DNA of 64,000 bases from Zea mays (Eukaryota; Streptophyta; Magnoliopsida; Poales; Poaceae): positions 10,678,434 to 10,742,433 of the forward strand of contig NC_050099.1 in the NCBI RefSeq assembly GCF_902167145.1, read 5' to 3'. A program made the translations under genes and the position numbers. Positions 21,230-31,864 of this stretch are shown here, piece after piece (position 1 is the first letter of the stretch; each line of letters starts with the position of its first letter). Under the pieces are notes generated by a model. That model was given only the letters and a program-made list of their open reading frames with translations. It did no database searches and was not told the DNA's origin.

Positions 21230-23931
21230 ATGGCCAGAGTGCGTTCTACCGCCAGGGTTGAGCGTGAGGGAAGCGAAACTGATGCTTCGGAGACTGTTCC
21301 CATCTCCGAAGCCATGCAACGATCCGGGCTGGTGATTTCTGAAGAGATCCCTAGTGAAGATGCAGAACAAGCAAAACAAGCAATTGCCGGAGTAGAAGAA
21401 GAAGTTATTGAGGAAACTGATCCTGAAGACGATTATCGTATTGCCATGCCAAGCAAGCCTAGCCACTTGGACTTTGGAAAGTCTACCGTTTCGAAGGCTG
21501 ATCTCTCCAAGATGGTAAAGTCAGGCTTTTTCAATGAGGATCAGAAGAAGCTATTACGCTTCGGGGGAGAAGAGACTACCCCGAAGCCGGAAAAGGATGA
21601 AATTGTCATTTTTAAGAGCTTTTTAAAGGCCGGATTAAGATTCCCCCTTCATGGGATTATTGCAGAGGTACTGAAGAGGTTCAGTATCTATTTTCACCAG
21701 CTGACCCCTAACGCTATCGTTAGGCTCAGTGTTTATATCTGGGCACTCCGAAGCCAAGCAGTGGAGCCATTTGCGGACAGCTTTTGCCGGGTTCACGAAC
21801 TGCATTATCAGACGAAGGCTAGAAAGGATGGATTGCATGACAATTTTGGTTGCTACAATTTTGCTTATCGGAAAACTACGAAGTTTCCTGTAATCAGCTA
21901 TCGGAGTAAATGGGCAGCAGGGTGGAAGTCTGAGTGGTTCTATGTCAAGGTTAATGATGACAAGGAGAAGCTCGTGCAAAGTCCACTCGAACTAATCTTC
22001 GGAGAAACCCGACCTCTCTGCAACATGTCACCCGAAGGTCCAACACAACAAGCAATGAGTGAATTCAGAATTATTGCAGAGCATATCAGCACAAGGGACC
22101 TGGTTCAAGAGTTTTTAGCTTTCAAAGTTTTTCCCAGTTTGAAAGAATGGGAAATGCCGAAGCTACAGGGGGAAAAGAAAGAAGGTGAACTTGTACGTTT
22201 ACCTTACTATTACAAATTTAAGAAATACTTTAAAACACCTTACCAAGAGTGGCTGGAAACAATTGAAGCAATGTGCAACGAAATTCTTGGGAACTATTCC
22301 AAAAAAGAAGATCAATTGATGACCGCGGCCTTCGGCACCCGTCCGAAGCGAAGATTAAACCGAGTGCTGGACGCCCTGGGTTTCGAATACCCTGATTACG
22401 AAAATCTGAACAAAGGTGCCGGAGGCCAAAAAAGGAAAAGGATAACTGAAGCCTTAAATGAAGGTGAAAAAGAACCATTAAAGAAGAAAATTCCGAAGAA
22501 GAGGAAAGCTTCTTCTCCGAAGCAACAAATATCCGAAGCAGAAGAAACCCCCGCATCACCTTCTGCTGCTGTCGTAGAGGAAATTCTGAAGGTAATGACT
22601 GAATCCTTACCTGCGAAGCTAAGTCCACTGGGCCCTCAACTGACAAAGTTTTTTCAGAAGGACAAGGAGCCCGAAAAATCGAAGAAAACAATCAAGGCAA
22701 AGAAACAAAGAATTATCACTGTGACAGAGGTAATTGACAAGACGCCGCCAAGGGCTTCAGCCCAGAAAACACCAGCGGCTGCAGAGGGGACAGATATTGA
22801 AATTGCACCTTCGGAGGCCGCAGCTGCCGAAGCTGCCTCAGCTGAAAATTTGAACCTGGAGAGCACAATTAAACATATTGACCAAATACTGCTAGACATG
22901 GCTGCAGAAGAAGCTACCACCGCCGCCGAAGAGGCCGCGACCGTGGCGTCGAAGAAAGGGAAAGAAATTGCTGATGAAGCTTCGGAGAACGAAACCTTCA
23001 TGTTCCAGAATTTGGTTGGAGAACAACTATCAAAAGCTGAAATAGAAGAACTTAGAGAGTACGCTAAATCCTGCGGATACAAACCCGGGGCGCTCCTCTT
23101 CGGAGGCATTGATGATGAAAAATTAGATTGTATTCGAGATCAAACCGGAGCCAAGGTTATTGGTACTCTGTCCAAGAGTATCGGCTTTCCGAAGCTAGAA
23201 ACAGACATCAAGGTGAACTACTTGTCCCTTAACTTTTACTGTTTCTAATAATAAAAACATGTCTGACGAAGGTTGTTTGCGTGCAGAGTATGCTGTTGAG
23301 CAAAGCCTTGCAAATGCAGCAAGATTTTGAAGATAAGAAGCACGAAGTTATAATTCAAAATTTGGAAAGCAGAATAAAGGAGCAATCAGATGCTTTCGAG
23401 AAAAAGAACTTTGAGCTCCAGGCAACCGAAGGTCTATTGGCGGAAGCTGAAGCAAAAATAACAGAACTAAACACGAAGCTTCTCCGCCAGTCTGAGCTGT
23501 TCGAACGAGAAAAACAAGATCTTAATGCAAAACTTGAAGCCGAAGCTCAACAAAATTCAGATTTGAGAAAACTACTGACAAGTCTTCAAGAAAAATGCTT
23601 GGAATTTAGCAACAAATGCATTCAACGATTAAGAAAGATTTTTTACTCAGTTGGAGCCAGCAGCGAAAAATTCACCCCCTCAGCTGAAGATCTACCGAAA
23701 ACCTTCGAACATATTGAGGGGGAGATTGACGAGCTCGACGAAGTCATAGCTGGGCATGGTGACTTCTGTGCCTGGGTGGCTTCTCGAGGCACTGCTGCAG
23801 CTTTCCTGAAGGCTGGCTGTGATCATGGAAAGATTGTCAATAGACCAAATTTCACTTTATCACCATCAATCCTGGATGACATTCCTGATCTCGCCCGAAG
23901 TATCTCGAATAGATTTGTAAAAATGATATAG
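21230..23931 (+). CDS. Antisense gene of the Tat-lineage element (Transposase_28 / 'putative gypsy type transposon' type)
   Basis: Exon 1 is 21230-23212, intron 23213-23286 (GTGAAC to GTGCAG, 74 nt), and exon 2 is 23287-23931. Exon 1 is exactly 661 codons, so splicing keeps the frame and gives 875 residues. The N terminus is MARVRSTARVE, followed by an acidic segment. The conserved core at about residues 125-300 (IVIFKSFLKAGLRFPLHGII, then LKRFSIYFHQLTPNAIV, WKSEWFYVK) matches the domain called putative gypsy type transposon (PF04195-like). A basic KKKIPKKRKASSPK near residue 425 could be a nuclear signal. An Ala/Glu-rich tract and an exon-2 coiled coil follow. The strand is opposite to pol. 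The function is unknown. A second homologous copy is at 55400-56215. A further 3' UTR intron is possible. Confidence 0.85.
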
Positions 23932-24580
23932 ACAAAAGGTGGGCGAGAAAAGGCTGGAGACGAAGCTCGTAGCCACCTTGAACCAGTAAGAAACCATACC
24001 TTGTGCTTACCTTTTCTTGTAAGCTTGATTTTGACTTACAATAACCTTATTCATGTAGGATGACGAAGCCGAAGCCGAAGATCAAAAATGACGCCGAAGC
24101 CGAAGCTCCTTGGAGATTAGATAGTAGACTGTAGACAGTACTTGAGAAACTTTTGAGATAACTTTTGTAAATGTAACCAAGACTTGTTTTTAATGTATTC
24201 TGTTCATACCTTGTAATATATCCTTATCCTTCCATTGATGTATGAGAAATGCTTTGATGTGGACGAAATTTTCTTTTTTGAGCCGAAGGCGAAAAAACAC
24301 CTTCCCTTCTTTTCGTACGCAACGAAGCATAGAAAACAACATTTTCCTTCTTTCCGAAGTTCTCCTTTTTGTACACGAAGCTCTTTCTTTCCGAAGCTCT
24401 TTTTTTATTTGCCGAAGCAACCGCTTATGCTATGAAGATGATTATCCTACTTATGCCTGGATGAATGTTTATGAATGCAAATGTTATGATGTAATGCGAT
24501 GTGCAAATGAATGGCCAAACAATCACACTTCAAGCCATACTCATGGCCATTATTTCCTTAAAAACAATCACACCTCAGCT

Positions 24581-24869
24581 CTGCATCCCCTTAGGAACGA
24601 CTTTGGAGCTTCTTCGCCTTTACTTTCGGCGGAATCAGCGTTGACTTTTCGCTGTAAGCTCTGCATTCCCTTAGGAACGACTTTGGAGCTTCTTCGCCTT
24701 TACTTTCGGCGGAATCAGCGTTGACTTTTCGCTGTAAGCTCTGCATTCCCTTAGGAACGACTTTGGAGCTTCTTCGCCTTTACTTTCGGCGGAATCAGCG
24801 TTGACTTTTCGTTGTAAGCTCTGCATTCCCTTAGGAACGACTTTGGAGCTTCTTCGCCTTTACTTTTCG
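24581..24869. repeat. 80-bp tandem repeat inside the Tat-lineage element
   Basis: The unit CTGCATTCCCTTAGGAACGA plus 60 further bases starts at 24581, 24661, 24741 and 24821, about 3.6 copies, almost identical. It lies between the antisense gene and the integrase end, where Tat/Ogre elements often carry tandem repeats. Confidence 0.92.
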
Positions 24870-25042
24870 GCACTCGATGGTGCGTTCTCAGTTTTTACAT
24901 TTACATTCCTTGGGGGGTTTTGCTCTTATAGAACTAAAAAAGGAAATTACACGTGATGGCCCCATTAAAAACCTTTCTCCCCCTTCGGAAAGGAAAAGGG
25001 TGCCACGAAAGAAAAATAAAAAATATGAAAAATTACATCGAA

Positions 25043-26824
25043 TTATACATAATATCGCCGAAGCTCATCCGCATTCCAAGATCTAGGAATGTCGTTGCCG
25101 TCCATATCCTTCAATCCGTATGAACCGGGTCTTGACGAAGATGCTACCAAGAAGGGTCCATCCCATTTCAACTGTAACTTGCCCACTGTTTCTGGGTTGG
25201 CCACTCTCCGAAGCACCAAGTGTCCTGGCTCAATATTCTTTAGCCGAACCTTTCTATCTCGCCATTTAATTGTTTCGGCTTGATATTTGTTGATGTTTTC
25301 CACGGCTTGCAACATGATCCCTTCTAAAGCATCTTTTTCCACAGAATAATCAGCTTCGGATCCTGATGCTGCCGAAGCTACTACCCTTATTGATCCGGTT
25401 TTAGCTTCTTCTGGAGTTATTGCTTCGTCACCGAATAATAACTTAAATGGGGTAAAGCCTGTAGACCTTGATGTTGTTGTATTATGGCTCCACACCACTT
25501 TGGTTAACTGATCTAGCCACTTTCCCCTTGGTTGATTGAAGATTGACTTCATTATTCCTGTCATTATAATGCCATTGGCTCTTTCAACGAGTCCATTTGA
25601 CTCCGGATGTCTGACTGATGCAAAATGGATCTTCGTACCAATTTGATCACAGAAATCCCTAAAAGCTTCGGAGTCAAACTGTGTTCCATTATCCACAGTG
25701 ATAGCCTTTGGTACCCCGAAACGACAAACAATATTCTGCCAGAAAAACTTTTGAACGGTGACCGAAGTTATTGTAGCTAAAGGCTTTGCCTCAATCCATT
25801 TAGAGAAATATTCCACCGCCACTACAACATATCTTAGGTTCCCTTGGGCCGGTGGTAACGGACCTAACAAGTCAAGGCCCCACTTTTGCAATGGCCAAAT
25901 GGGTTGTATGAGCTGTGTCAAGGACGAAGGTTGTTTTTGATCTCGTGCACATTTCTGACAACCTTCGCACTTTTGGACTAATTCCGCCGCATCCGAAGCT
26001 GCCTTCGGCCAATAAAATCCTTGGCGGAAAATTTTTCCAAGTAACGGCCTAGATCCAATGTGAGATCCACACAGGCCTGCATGTATTTCTTTCATCAACT
26101 CTATACCTTCGGTTCTGGATAAACACTTGAGTAGCGGAGCACAAACTCCATGCTTATACAACTCTCCTTCTATCATAACATATGGACGAGCTCTTGCCTC
26201 TATCCTCCTGTTATAAGCTTCGTCATCTGAAAGGAATTTCCCCTGAAGGTAAGAGATGATCTCAGTTCTCCAATCCTCGCTATAAACAGGAGATATGTTG
26301 AGAACTGCTCTTTCAAGAAGTTCCACCGAAGGTGCTTTTATTGTTTCGAAGAACACATCCGAAGGTAAAGGCAGCCCCTGTGCTGCTGACTTAGCTAGCA
26401 AATCAGCATGCTCATTTTGTCCTCGAGGGATATTTTTGACAGAAAACCCTTCGAAGGAAGCTTCAACTTTTCGAACCATATCCAGATATTTTTCAAGCTT
26501 CGGATCCTTAGCCTTGCAACTTTTGTCAATATGACCCGAAACAACCTGGGAATCAGTTTTAAGTATGGCCCTTCTGATTCCCATTGCTTTTAACTTCCGA
26601 AGACCTAGAAGCAATGCTTCGTACTCGGCAATGTTATTTGTGCAACTAAAATCAAGCTTTGCCGCATAACAAGTTTTGACTTTGGAAGGTGAAACCAACA
26701 CAGCAGCCGCTCCTGCTCCGAAGGTTCCCCAAGATCCATCACAAAACACTGTCCATGCTTCGTTGTCTTTATTCGTTTCTTCCTCCTGAGCCCCTGGCGT
26801 CCAGTCAGCAATGAAGTCTGCCAA
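25043..26824 (-). CDS. Archaeal-type RNase H and integrase of the Tat-lineage element
   Basis: This frame continues directly from the upstream ORF after one TAG at 26828-26830, so it is the second half of one polyprotein. It opens LADFIADWTPG. RNase H follows with VFCDGSWG, NIAEYEALLLGL, LKTDSQVV and GQNEHADLLAKSA (residues 25-170), the second, archaeal-type RNase H of the Tat lineage. Integrase has an H2C2 zinc region ending CEGCQKCARDQ, the first Asp in WGLDLLGPLP, the second in AITVDNGTQF, and the Glu in ESNGLVERANG. The C terminus has the LVLRRVANPE and KLQLKWDGPFLV block. It integrates the cDNA. No other break is seen. Expression would need read-through or a separate start. Confidence 0.9.
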   Translation of the reverse strand: MADFIADWTPGAQEEETNKDNEAWTVFCDGSWGTFGAGAAAVLVSPSKVKTCYAAKLDFSCTNNIAEYEALLLGLRKLKAMGIRRAILKTDSQVVSGHIDKSCKAKDPKLEKYLDMVRKVEASFEGFSVKNIPRGQNEHADLLAKSAAQGLPLPSDVFFETIKAPSVELLERAVLNISPVYSEDWRTEIISYLQGKFLSDDEAYNRRIEARARPYVMIEGELYKHGVCAPLLKCLSRTEGIELMKEIHAGLCGSHIGSRPLLGKIFRQGFYWPKAASDAAELVQKCEGCQKCARDQKQPSSLTQLIQPIWPLQKWGLDLLGPLPPAQGNLRYVVVAVEYFSKWIEAKPLATITSVTVQKFFWQNIVCRFGVPKAITVDNGTQFDSEAFRDFCDQIGTKIHFASVRHPESNGLVERANGIIMTGIMKSIFNQPRGKWLDQLTKVVWSHNTTTSRSTGFTPFKLLFGDEAITPEEAKTGSIRVVASAASGSEADYSVEKDALEGIMLQAVENINKYQAETIKWRDRKVRLKNIEPGHLVLRRVANPETVGKLQLKWDGPFLVASSSRPGSYGLKDMDGNDIPRSWNADELRRYYV

Positions 26825-26827
26825 CGC

Positions 26828-28996
26828 CTAGGACTGAATCGAAGATCTATGAACATATTCAATACAAAATTCATTGAGTTCTGCAGCCCATTTTCCAATC
26901 CTTCCAGTAGCTTCTCGGTTCCTCATAATATCCTTCAGAGGTTGTGAAGAAGGAACGATTATATTGTAAGCTTGGAAATAGTGCCGAAGCTTCCTGGAGG
27001 CCATCAAGACAGCATACAATACCTTCTCCAACTCTGTATAATTTTTCTTTGATAAACTAAGAACCTCGGAAACAAAATATATTGGGGCCTGCCTCTTGAC
27101 TTGACCATCAAGCTTCTCCTGGACAAGCGCTGCACTTACCGCTGAGTGCGAAGCTGCCACATATAATAATAAAGGAGCCCCTGGGATTGGTGGAGTCAAT
27201 GTTGTTAGATCTATCAAATACTGTTTCAGCTCTTCAAAAGCCTTCTGCTGGATTGGTCCCCATTGAAAGACTTCGGCTGACTTCAGCACTTCGAAGAATG
27301 GTAAGTTTCTCTCTGCTGATCTGGATATGAATCTATTGAGAGATGCCAATCTTCCTGTCAATCTTTGAGCCCCCTTCTTTGTAGTTGGTGGCTCCATCCG
27401 AAGTATAGCTTCAATTTTACTTGGATTAGCTTCAATTCCCTTTGTTGAAACCAAGCATCCAAGAAATTTCCCCTTCTTTACTCCGAAGACGCATTTTTCT
27501 GGATTTAACTTTAAGCCAGCTTGCCTGAAACTGGCGAAGGTCTCCTGCAGATCAGCAATATGATTCTCCTGCTTCGTGCTTTTTACAATGATGTCATCGA
27601 CATAAGTTAGCACATTTCTGCCTATTTGAGATTGGAGAACCTTCGCAGTCATTCGGCTGAAACTCCCTCCAGCATTTTTGAGCCCCTCAGGCATTCGAAG
27701 ATAGCAATATGTGCCACTTGGAGTTATGAAGCTAGTCTTCGGCTCATCTTCCTTCTTCATCCAAATTTGGTGATAGCCTGAATAACAGTCTAACAGACTC
27801 ATGAGCTCTGAAGAAGCTGCTGCATCAACTAAAGAGTCTATCCTTGGTAGTGGGAATTCATCCTTCGGACAAGCCTTGTTAAGATCTGTAAAATCGATAC
27901 ACATTCGCCACTTGCCATTGGCCTTTTTTACTATAACAGTGTTAGCTAGCCATTCTGGGTACTTCACTTCTCTGATAACTCCTGCACTGAGGAGTCTTTT
28001 GACTTCGTTGCGAGCACCTTCGGCCTTATCATCTGACATTTTCCGAAGCCTTTGCTTTCTGGGTCTGAAGGATGGATCGACATTGAGCGAGTGCTCAATA
28101 ACATCTCTATTAACTCCGCAGAGATCATTGGCTGACCATGCAAAAACATCTTTGTTATTGAACAAAAACCTTATCAAGGTTTTCTCCTGCTCTTCGGATA
28201 ATTGAGAGCCTAACAGCACCTTCTGCTCTGCTATGTCCTCACATAAGAGCATAGGCTTCGGCTGATCTGCTGAAGCTGCTTTCTCCCTTCTGAATTTGTA
28301 CTGTTCACAAGCTTCAGCTCCATCTATGTTATGGATTGCTTTTGAGTCAGTCCAATTGCCTTCGGCCCTTCTCGCAGCTTCCTGACTTCCATGGATAGCA
28401 ATGGGTCCCTGATCCGAAGGTATCTTCATGCAAAGATAGGCAGGATGAAGGATTGCTTCGAAGGCATTAAGGGTACCACGACCAATAATTGCATTGTAAG
28501 GGTATTCCATGTCAACAATGTCAAACACAACTTGCTCAGTTCTAGTGTTGTTGATGAACCCGAAGGTCACTGACATGGTGATCTTACCGAGTGCTACAAT
28601 CTGTCTTCCTCCGAAGCCACAGAGAGGATGTGTAGCATCATGAATCTTATCTTCTGGCTCTTGCATTTGTCTGAAGGCCTTAGCAAATATGATGTCAGCT
28701 GCACTGCCTGTGTCAACCAAGACATTGTGGACCAGAAATCCTTTGATAACACAAGAGATAACCATGGCATCGTTGTGTGGGTAATCTTTGAGCTGAAGGT
28801 CCTCTTGGGAGAAAGTAATAGGAATGTGAGACCATCTTGACTTGATGAAGGGTCCTTGCACCCCAACATGCTGTACCCTTCTCTGTGCTTCCTTCTTTTG
28901 TTTCTTGTTAGCTGGCTCTGAGGACGAGCCACCTGTGATCGGGAGCACCAGCTTCGGGTCCGAAGCAGCTCCAGCTTGGTCGTTGAACGAAGCCAT
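26828..28996 (-). CDS. Protease, reverse transcriptase and first RNase H of the Tat-lineage element (gag missing)
   Basis: The natural start is probably MASFNDQAGAASD at 28996, because the longer frame reaches back into the LTR. After only about 110 residues comes the protease site VLVDTGSAADIIF. No capsid or zinc knuckle precedes it. RT follows with KKANGKWRMCIDFTDLNKAC, the active site LTYVDDIIVKS and FLGCLVSTKGIEANP. The usual MPFGL block reads MPEGL, an unusual replacement in RT. The first RNase H (PLLLYVAAS, YFVSEVLS, YTELEKVLYAVLMASRKLRHYF) is degenerate, as expected in Tat elements. It ends at a single TAG where related elements continue QALADFI. Without gag it needs particles from another copy. 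Confidence 0.9.
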   Translation of the reverse strand: MASFNDQAGAASDPKLVLPITGGSSSEPANKKQKKEAQRRVQHVGVQGPFIKSRWSHIPITFSQEDLQLKDYPHNDAMVISCVIKGFLVHNVLVDTGSAADIIFAKAFRQMQEPEDKIHDATHPLCGFGGRQIVALGKITMSVTFGFINNTRTEQVVFDIVDMEYPYNAIIGRGTLNAFEAILHPAYLCMKIPSDQGPIAIHGSQEAARRAEGNWTDSKAIHNIDGAEACEQYKFRREKAASADQPKPMLLCEDIAEQKVLLGSQLSEEQEKTLIRFLFNNKDVFAWSANDLCGVNRDVIEHSLNVDPSFRPRKQRLRKMSDDKAEGARNEVKRLLSAGVIREVKYPEWLANTVIVKKANGKWRMCIDFTDLNKACPKDEFPLPRIDSLVDAAASSELMSLLDCYSGYHQIWMKKEDEPKTSFITPSGTYCYLRMPEGLKNAGGSFSRMTAKVLQSQIGRNVLTYVDDIIVKSTKQENHIADLQETFASFRQAGLKLNPEKCVFGVKKGKFLGCLVSTKGIEANPSKIEAILRMEPPTTKKGAQRLTGRLASLNRFISRSAERNLPFFEVLKSAEVFQWGPIQQKAFEELKQYLIDLTTLTPPIPGAPLLLYVAASHSAVSAALVQEKLDGQVKRQAPIYFVSEVLSLSKKNYTELEKVLYAVLMASRKLRHYFQAYNIIVPSSQPLKDIMRNREATGRIGKWAAELNEFCIEYVHRSSIQS

Positions 28997-29020
28997 CAGC
29001 TCAAAAAGTGGAAGTGAGTT

Positions 29021-29038
29021 CACCGGAGGTGGGCGCCA
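29021..29038 (-). promoter_or_regulatory. Primer binding site of the Tat-lineage element
   Basis: The minus strand reads TGGCGCCCACCTCCGGTG one base after the 5' LTR. The TGGCGCC start is shared by several grass gypsy elements. The exact tRNA was not determined. Confidence 0.75.
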
Positions 29039-29039
29039 A

Positions 29040-29620
29040 TGTTGGGGACTTGTTCTCAAATGCTATGAATTAAGAACAAGGCAACATAGAATGTTAAATG
29101 TCAACATCCTTCGTCCATGAAACATTATTCCCTTGAGGATAATGAGCCTTGGACGAAGGCTAATAAGAGCATAATTACGAAGCTTGAATCCTCGTAATAA
29201 AATTTCAGTAGGAATTATAAGATAACATAAAATAAAAGGTATAAAAGAGATAAGTAAATCATAGACGAATTACATTATATTTACTTATTGAGTTATTGAA
29301 TACAATAATACCTTTGCCTTGGCAAAAGGTTGAATTCCGAAAGATGCGATTGCAATTACTAGAACGCGTGAACAGTAACGGAATACTGTTCACTATTTAT
29401 AGGCACAGGACGTAGCCTGTGAGGAATTACAAGTATGCCCCTTATAAAAGCTTACAACATTGACTCAGACCTTTATGGACTAAAAGGTCATTCTATCTTT
29501 AAGTCGGTTTGCAATACCGAAGCTTCACGAAGAGGAACCTTCGGCCATTTTATACAAACAGCTTCCGCCGAAGACCGCTTCTTCCTGTAAGACCTTCGGC
29601 GACGAAGCATAGGCCCAACA
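29040..29620 (-). repeat. 5' LTR of the Tat-lineage element
   Basis: 581 bp with intact TGTTGGGGAC and AGGCCCAACA edges. A CTATTTATAGGC TATA-like motif lies near 29393. Confidence 0.93.
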
Positions 29621-29625
29621 GGTAC

Positions 29626-30224
29626 ACAATTATATTTGATGAGTTACTCTATCTAGCAATCCATTCGGACCAATAGTTGTATACAATAATGCTACTCCTT
29701 TTGTATACTTAGTCACTTCCACTAGTATACACGAGAGTTTATGAATTCGTACTTAACGTCACGGTCGCGATAGCAGAACAAAGATTTTGGTACGTGAAAA
29801 ATATATTTTAACACTTTATAATTGTTTGTTTATTTGAATATATCAATCTTTTATTTTAAAATTCTCGTTTGCTAAAGATAGAAAATGAGAATAGTTCTGT
29901 TGCATTATAAAAAAGATATATAAAACTATTAGAAAAATAAAAAATATAGAAGATCGATTTTATACAAATAAATATGTAAATGATAACTTACTACGTGAAT
30001 TTTAGAAAAGATTATTTGGAGATGCTACCCATGTGGGGTGGCCGTACGTCGGCGCCCATCCTATATTGCTGTTGGAACGCTGACGGCCCTAGTAGCTTGC
30101 GCGCGGCGGCTCGGTCGATTAACGGCGGCGCGCAGCTGGCCACCACACCATGTGCATGCTTTGCTTGCGTGAGGAGAGGCAGCGATGTACACTGCTTCCT
30201 GGCCACCACCGCTTTGCGGAGTGC
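29626..30224. other. AT-rich stretch without a recognised gene
   Basis: Low-complexity AT sequence to about 29990, then a short GC-rich patch. No gene supported. Confidence 0.5.
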
Positions 30225-30720
30225 TACTCTTTACCGAGAGTAATAGTATTACTCTCAGTAAGAGAGATCAGTCAACTGTACGTCACGAATATTTTTTGTC
30301 GGACATTCAGTAAAGTTTTTCTCGAATATCAGCAAAGAAAAATAGCCGTCACAACGATAAATGACAGTGACAGAGTTTTTGCCGAACGTCTGTTATCTTG
30401 GCACACTCGGCAAACAAGACTCCAGTGTGCCCTTTTTACCAGTCCTTTTGTTGAGAGCTTCGATAGGCATTCGGCAAAGCAGACTTCTTTTCCGAGTGAC
30501 TGATTGATAGGCTCTCGGCAAAGGAGGCTTCAGTGAGCTCTTTTGTTAGTTACTTTGCTGAGTGTCGTTCTATGTTGAGTGTTTCGTCCTCGCTAAACGA
30601 GGTCTATGTCGAAAGTTGTAGCTCGACTTTGTCAAGTGTCCGATAAAATATATTTGATAAAGCGTCGAACACTCGACAAAGAGATGAATTGTAATAGTGA
30701 TCCAAACAAAGCAACACTCT
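30225..30720. repeat. Decayed CACTA subterminal region
   Basis: Diverged copies of the CTTTGCCGAGTG unit occur (CTTTACCGAGAG, CACTCGGCAAACAAGACTCC, CATTCGGCAAAGCAG, CTCTCGGCAAAGGAGGCTTC). The phrases around GACAGTGACAG and CCAGTCCTTTTG parallel the order in 61900-62180, so this is a relic of the same CACTA family. Confidence 0.7.
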
Positions 30721-31032
30721 TACTACCGGTCTACCCGTCGAGATCTGCACCGGATCCCTAGCTGCGACGGCAGGCACATTTTCCGCGCGGCCACATATTA
30801 TATATATTGGCCTGCTAGCTAGCTGTGGAATTCCAGCAGCGTTTATTAAGTGCTTTGACGTCGACACGAGAGTCTTCCACTTCCACTGCTTCCAGAGTAG
30901 TACTTCCAGTGTATAGTCGTCGATGCACTCGAGAAGATATATTATCATTCATCAGCTACGTACCTTTTGGTGTTTTTTCGTTCGTTTGAGATCGATGAGA
31001 AAAGCAGCCGCATGTGCAACTGTGCATTGTAG

Positions 31033-31433
31033 CAGGGCTCTGGCTTCTCCAAAAACCGCTTTGGCTCTGACTCACGAGGTGAAGCCACTTTTTTAGATGA
31101 GCCAAAGCCATTCTGAAAATCATTTGGCAAAACGGCTTATAGATTGTTTTTCAGAAAGACCCTTGTATAGTTTACTTTTTATAGATCTCTCATGTACGTG
31201 GCTAGGGATTGAGGGCAGGACCAAAAAAAATAATTTGGACTGGTGGGAGGGCTATTGTGCAAAAATGACGTGAGCTGAAGCCGGGTGAGCCACTTTTTTT
31301 GGCTCATGCCCTCTAGTTCATTTTAGAAAAGCACTTCACTGATGAAGCCATTTGAAAAAGAGGTGTTTGGCACAACTTTTGCATGAGCCAAAGCCGAAGC
31401 TGAAAAATAAGCCCTACCAAAGGGGCCCGTATT
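31033..31433. mobile_element. Possible MITE, ends uncertain
   Basis: GAGCCAAAGCC-type motifs are repeated in both orientations: TTTGGCTCTGACTC at 31060, GATGAGCCAAAGCC at 31096 and GCATGAGCCAAAGCC at 31381. The outer sequence carries GGGCTCTGGCTT versus AAGCCC-TTTGGGGCC-like ends. No clear target duplication. Confidence 0.35.
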
Positions 31434-31609
31434 ATCCACAGCCAGGACACCAGCAGCTAGCACGCAAACCTTGACCAGGCTTTGCATGTCGCTTCTTGAA
31501 AATTCTGCATGCCCATTCATATGCATGTGACGTGCTTCTCGACACACCACACGTTTGAATTTTTTAGGTTATCCGCCAATCCGCGCTAACCTTTGAAAGA
31601 ATATGGAAA

Positions 31610-31775
31610 CACCATCGGACTCGCGTTCAAAGTCTATTTTACACCTGGCAAAACCTTACCGAGTGTTATACTTGACAAATAATACTCGGCAAACATTTTA
31701 TCGGTAAAAGGTTCTATGTCAAGTATTTTTTTCGAAACTCGGCAAAGAAAAGCACTCGACAAATTAAAAATCGCA
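31610..31775. repeat. Second CACTA-family remnant
   Basis: Units TTACCGAGTGTTATACTTG, AATACTCGGCAAAC and ACTCGGCAAAGAAAAGCACT match the GCCGAGTG family of 61743-62395. Confidence 0.6.
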
Positions 31776-31864
31776 AAAAACCCAAAAAATAGCAAAACAT
31801 TTTTTTGGGAACAACTCTCTAACCATTACCCATTACCATACCCATCGTCCTATCATTTTTTACT

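Larger units (their letters stand above)
20201..29620 (-). mobile_element. Tat-lineage (Grande-like) Ty3/gypsy retrotransposon with antisense gene, gag absent
   Basis: The LTRs are 581 bp each, with a perfect GGTAC target duplication at 20196-20200 and 29621-29625. Order in the minus direction: 5' LTR, primer site, protease-RT-RNase H, second RNase H, integrase, 80-bp tandem repeats, an oppositely oriented gene, polypurine tract, 3' LTR. A second archaeal-type RNase H and extra antisense ORFs near the 3' end are described for Tat-lineage elements such as Grande. The capsid and zinc-knuckle part of gag is missing. The LTRs appear to differ at only about two positions, so the insertion is young. 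Confidence 0.93.
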
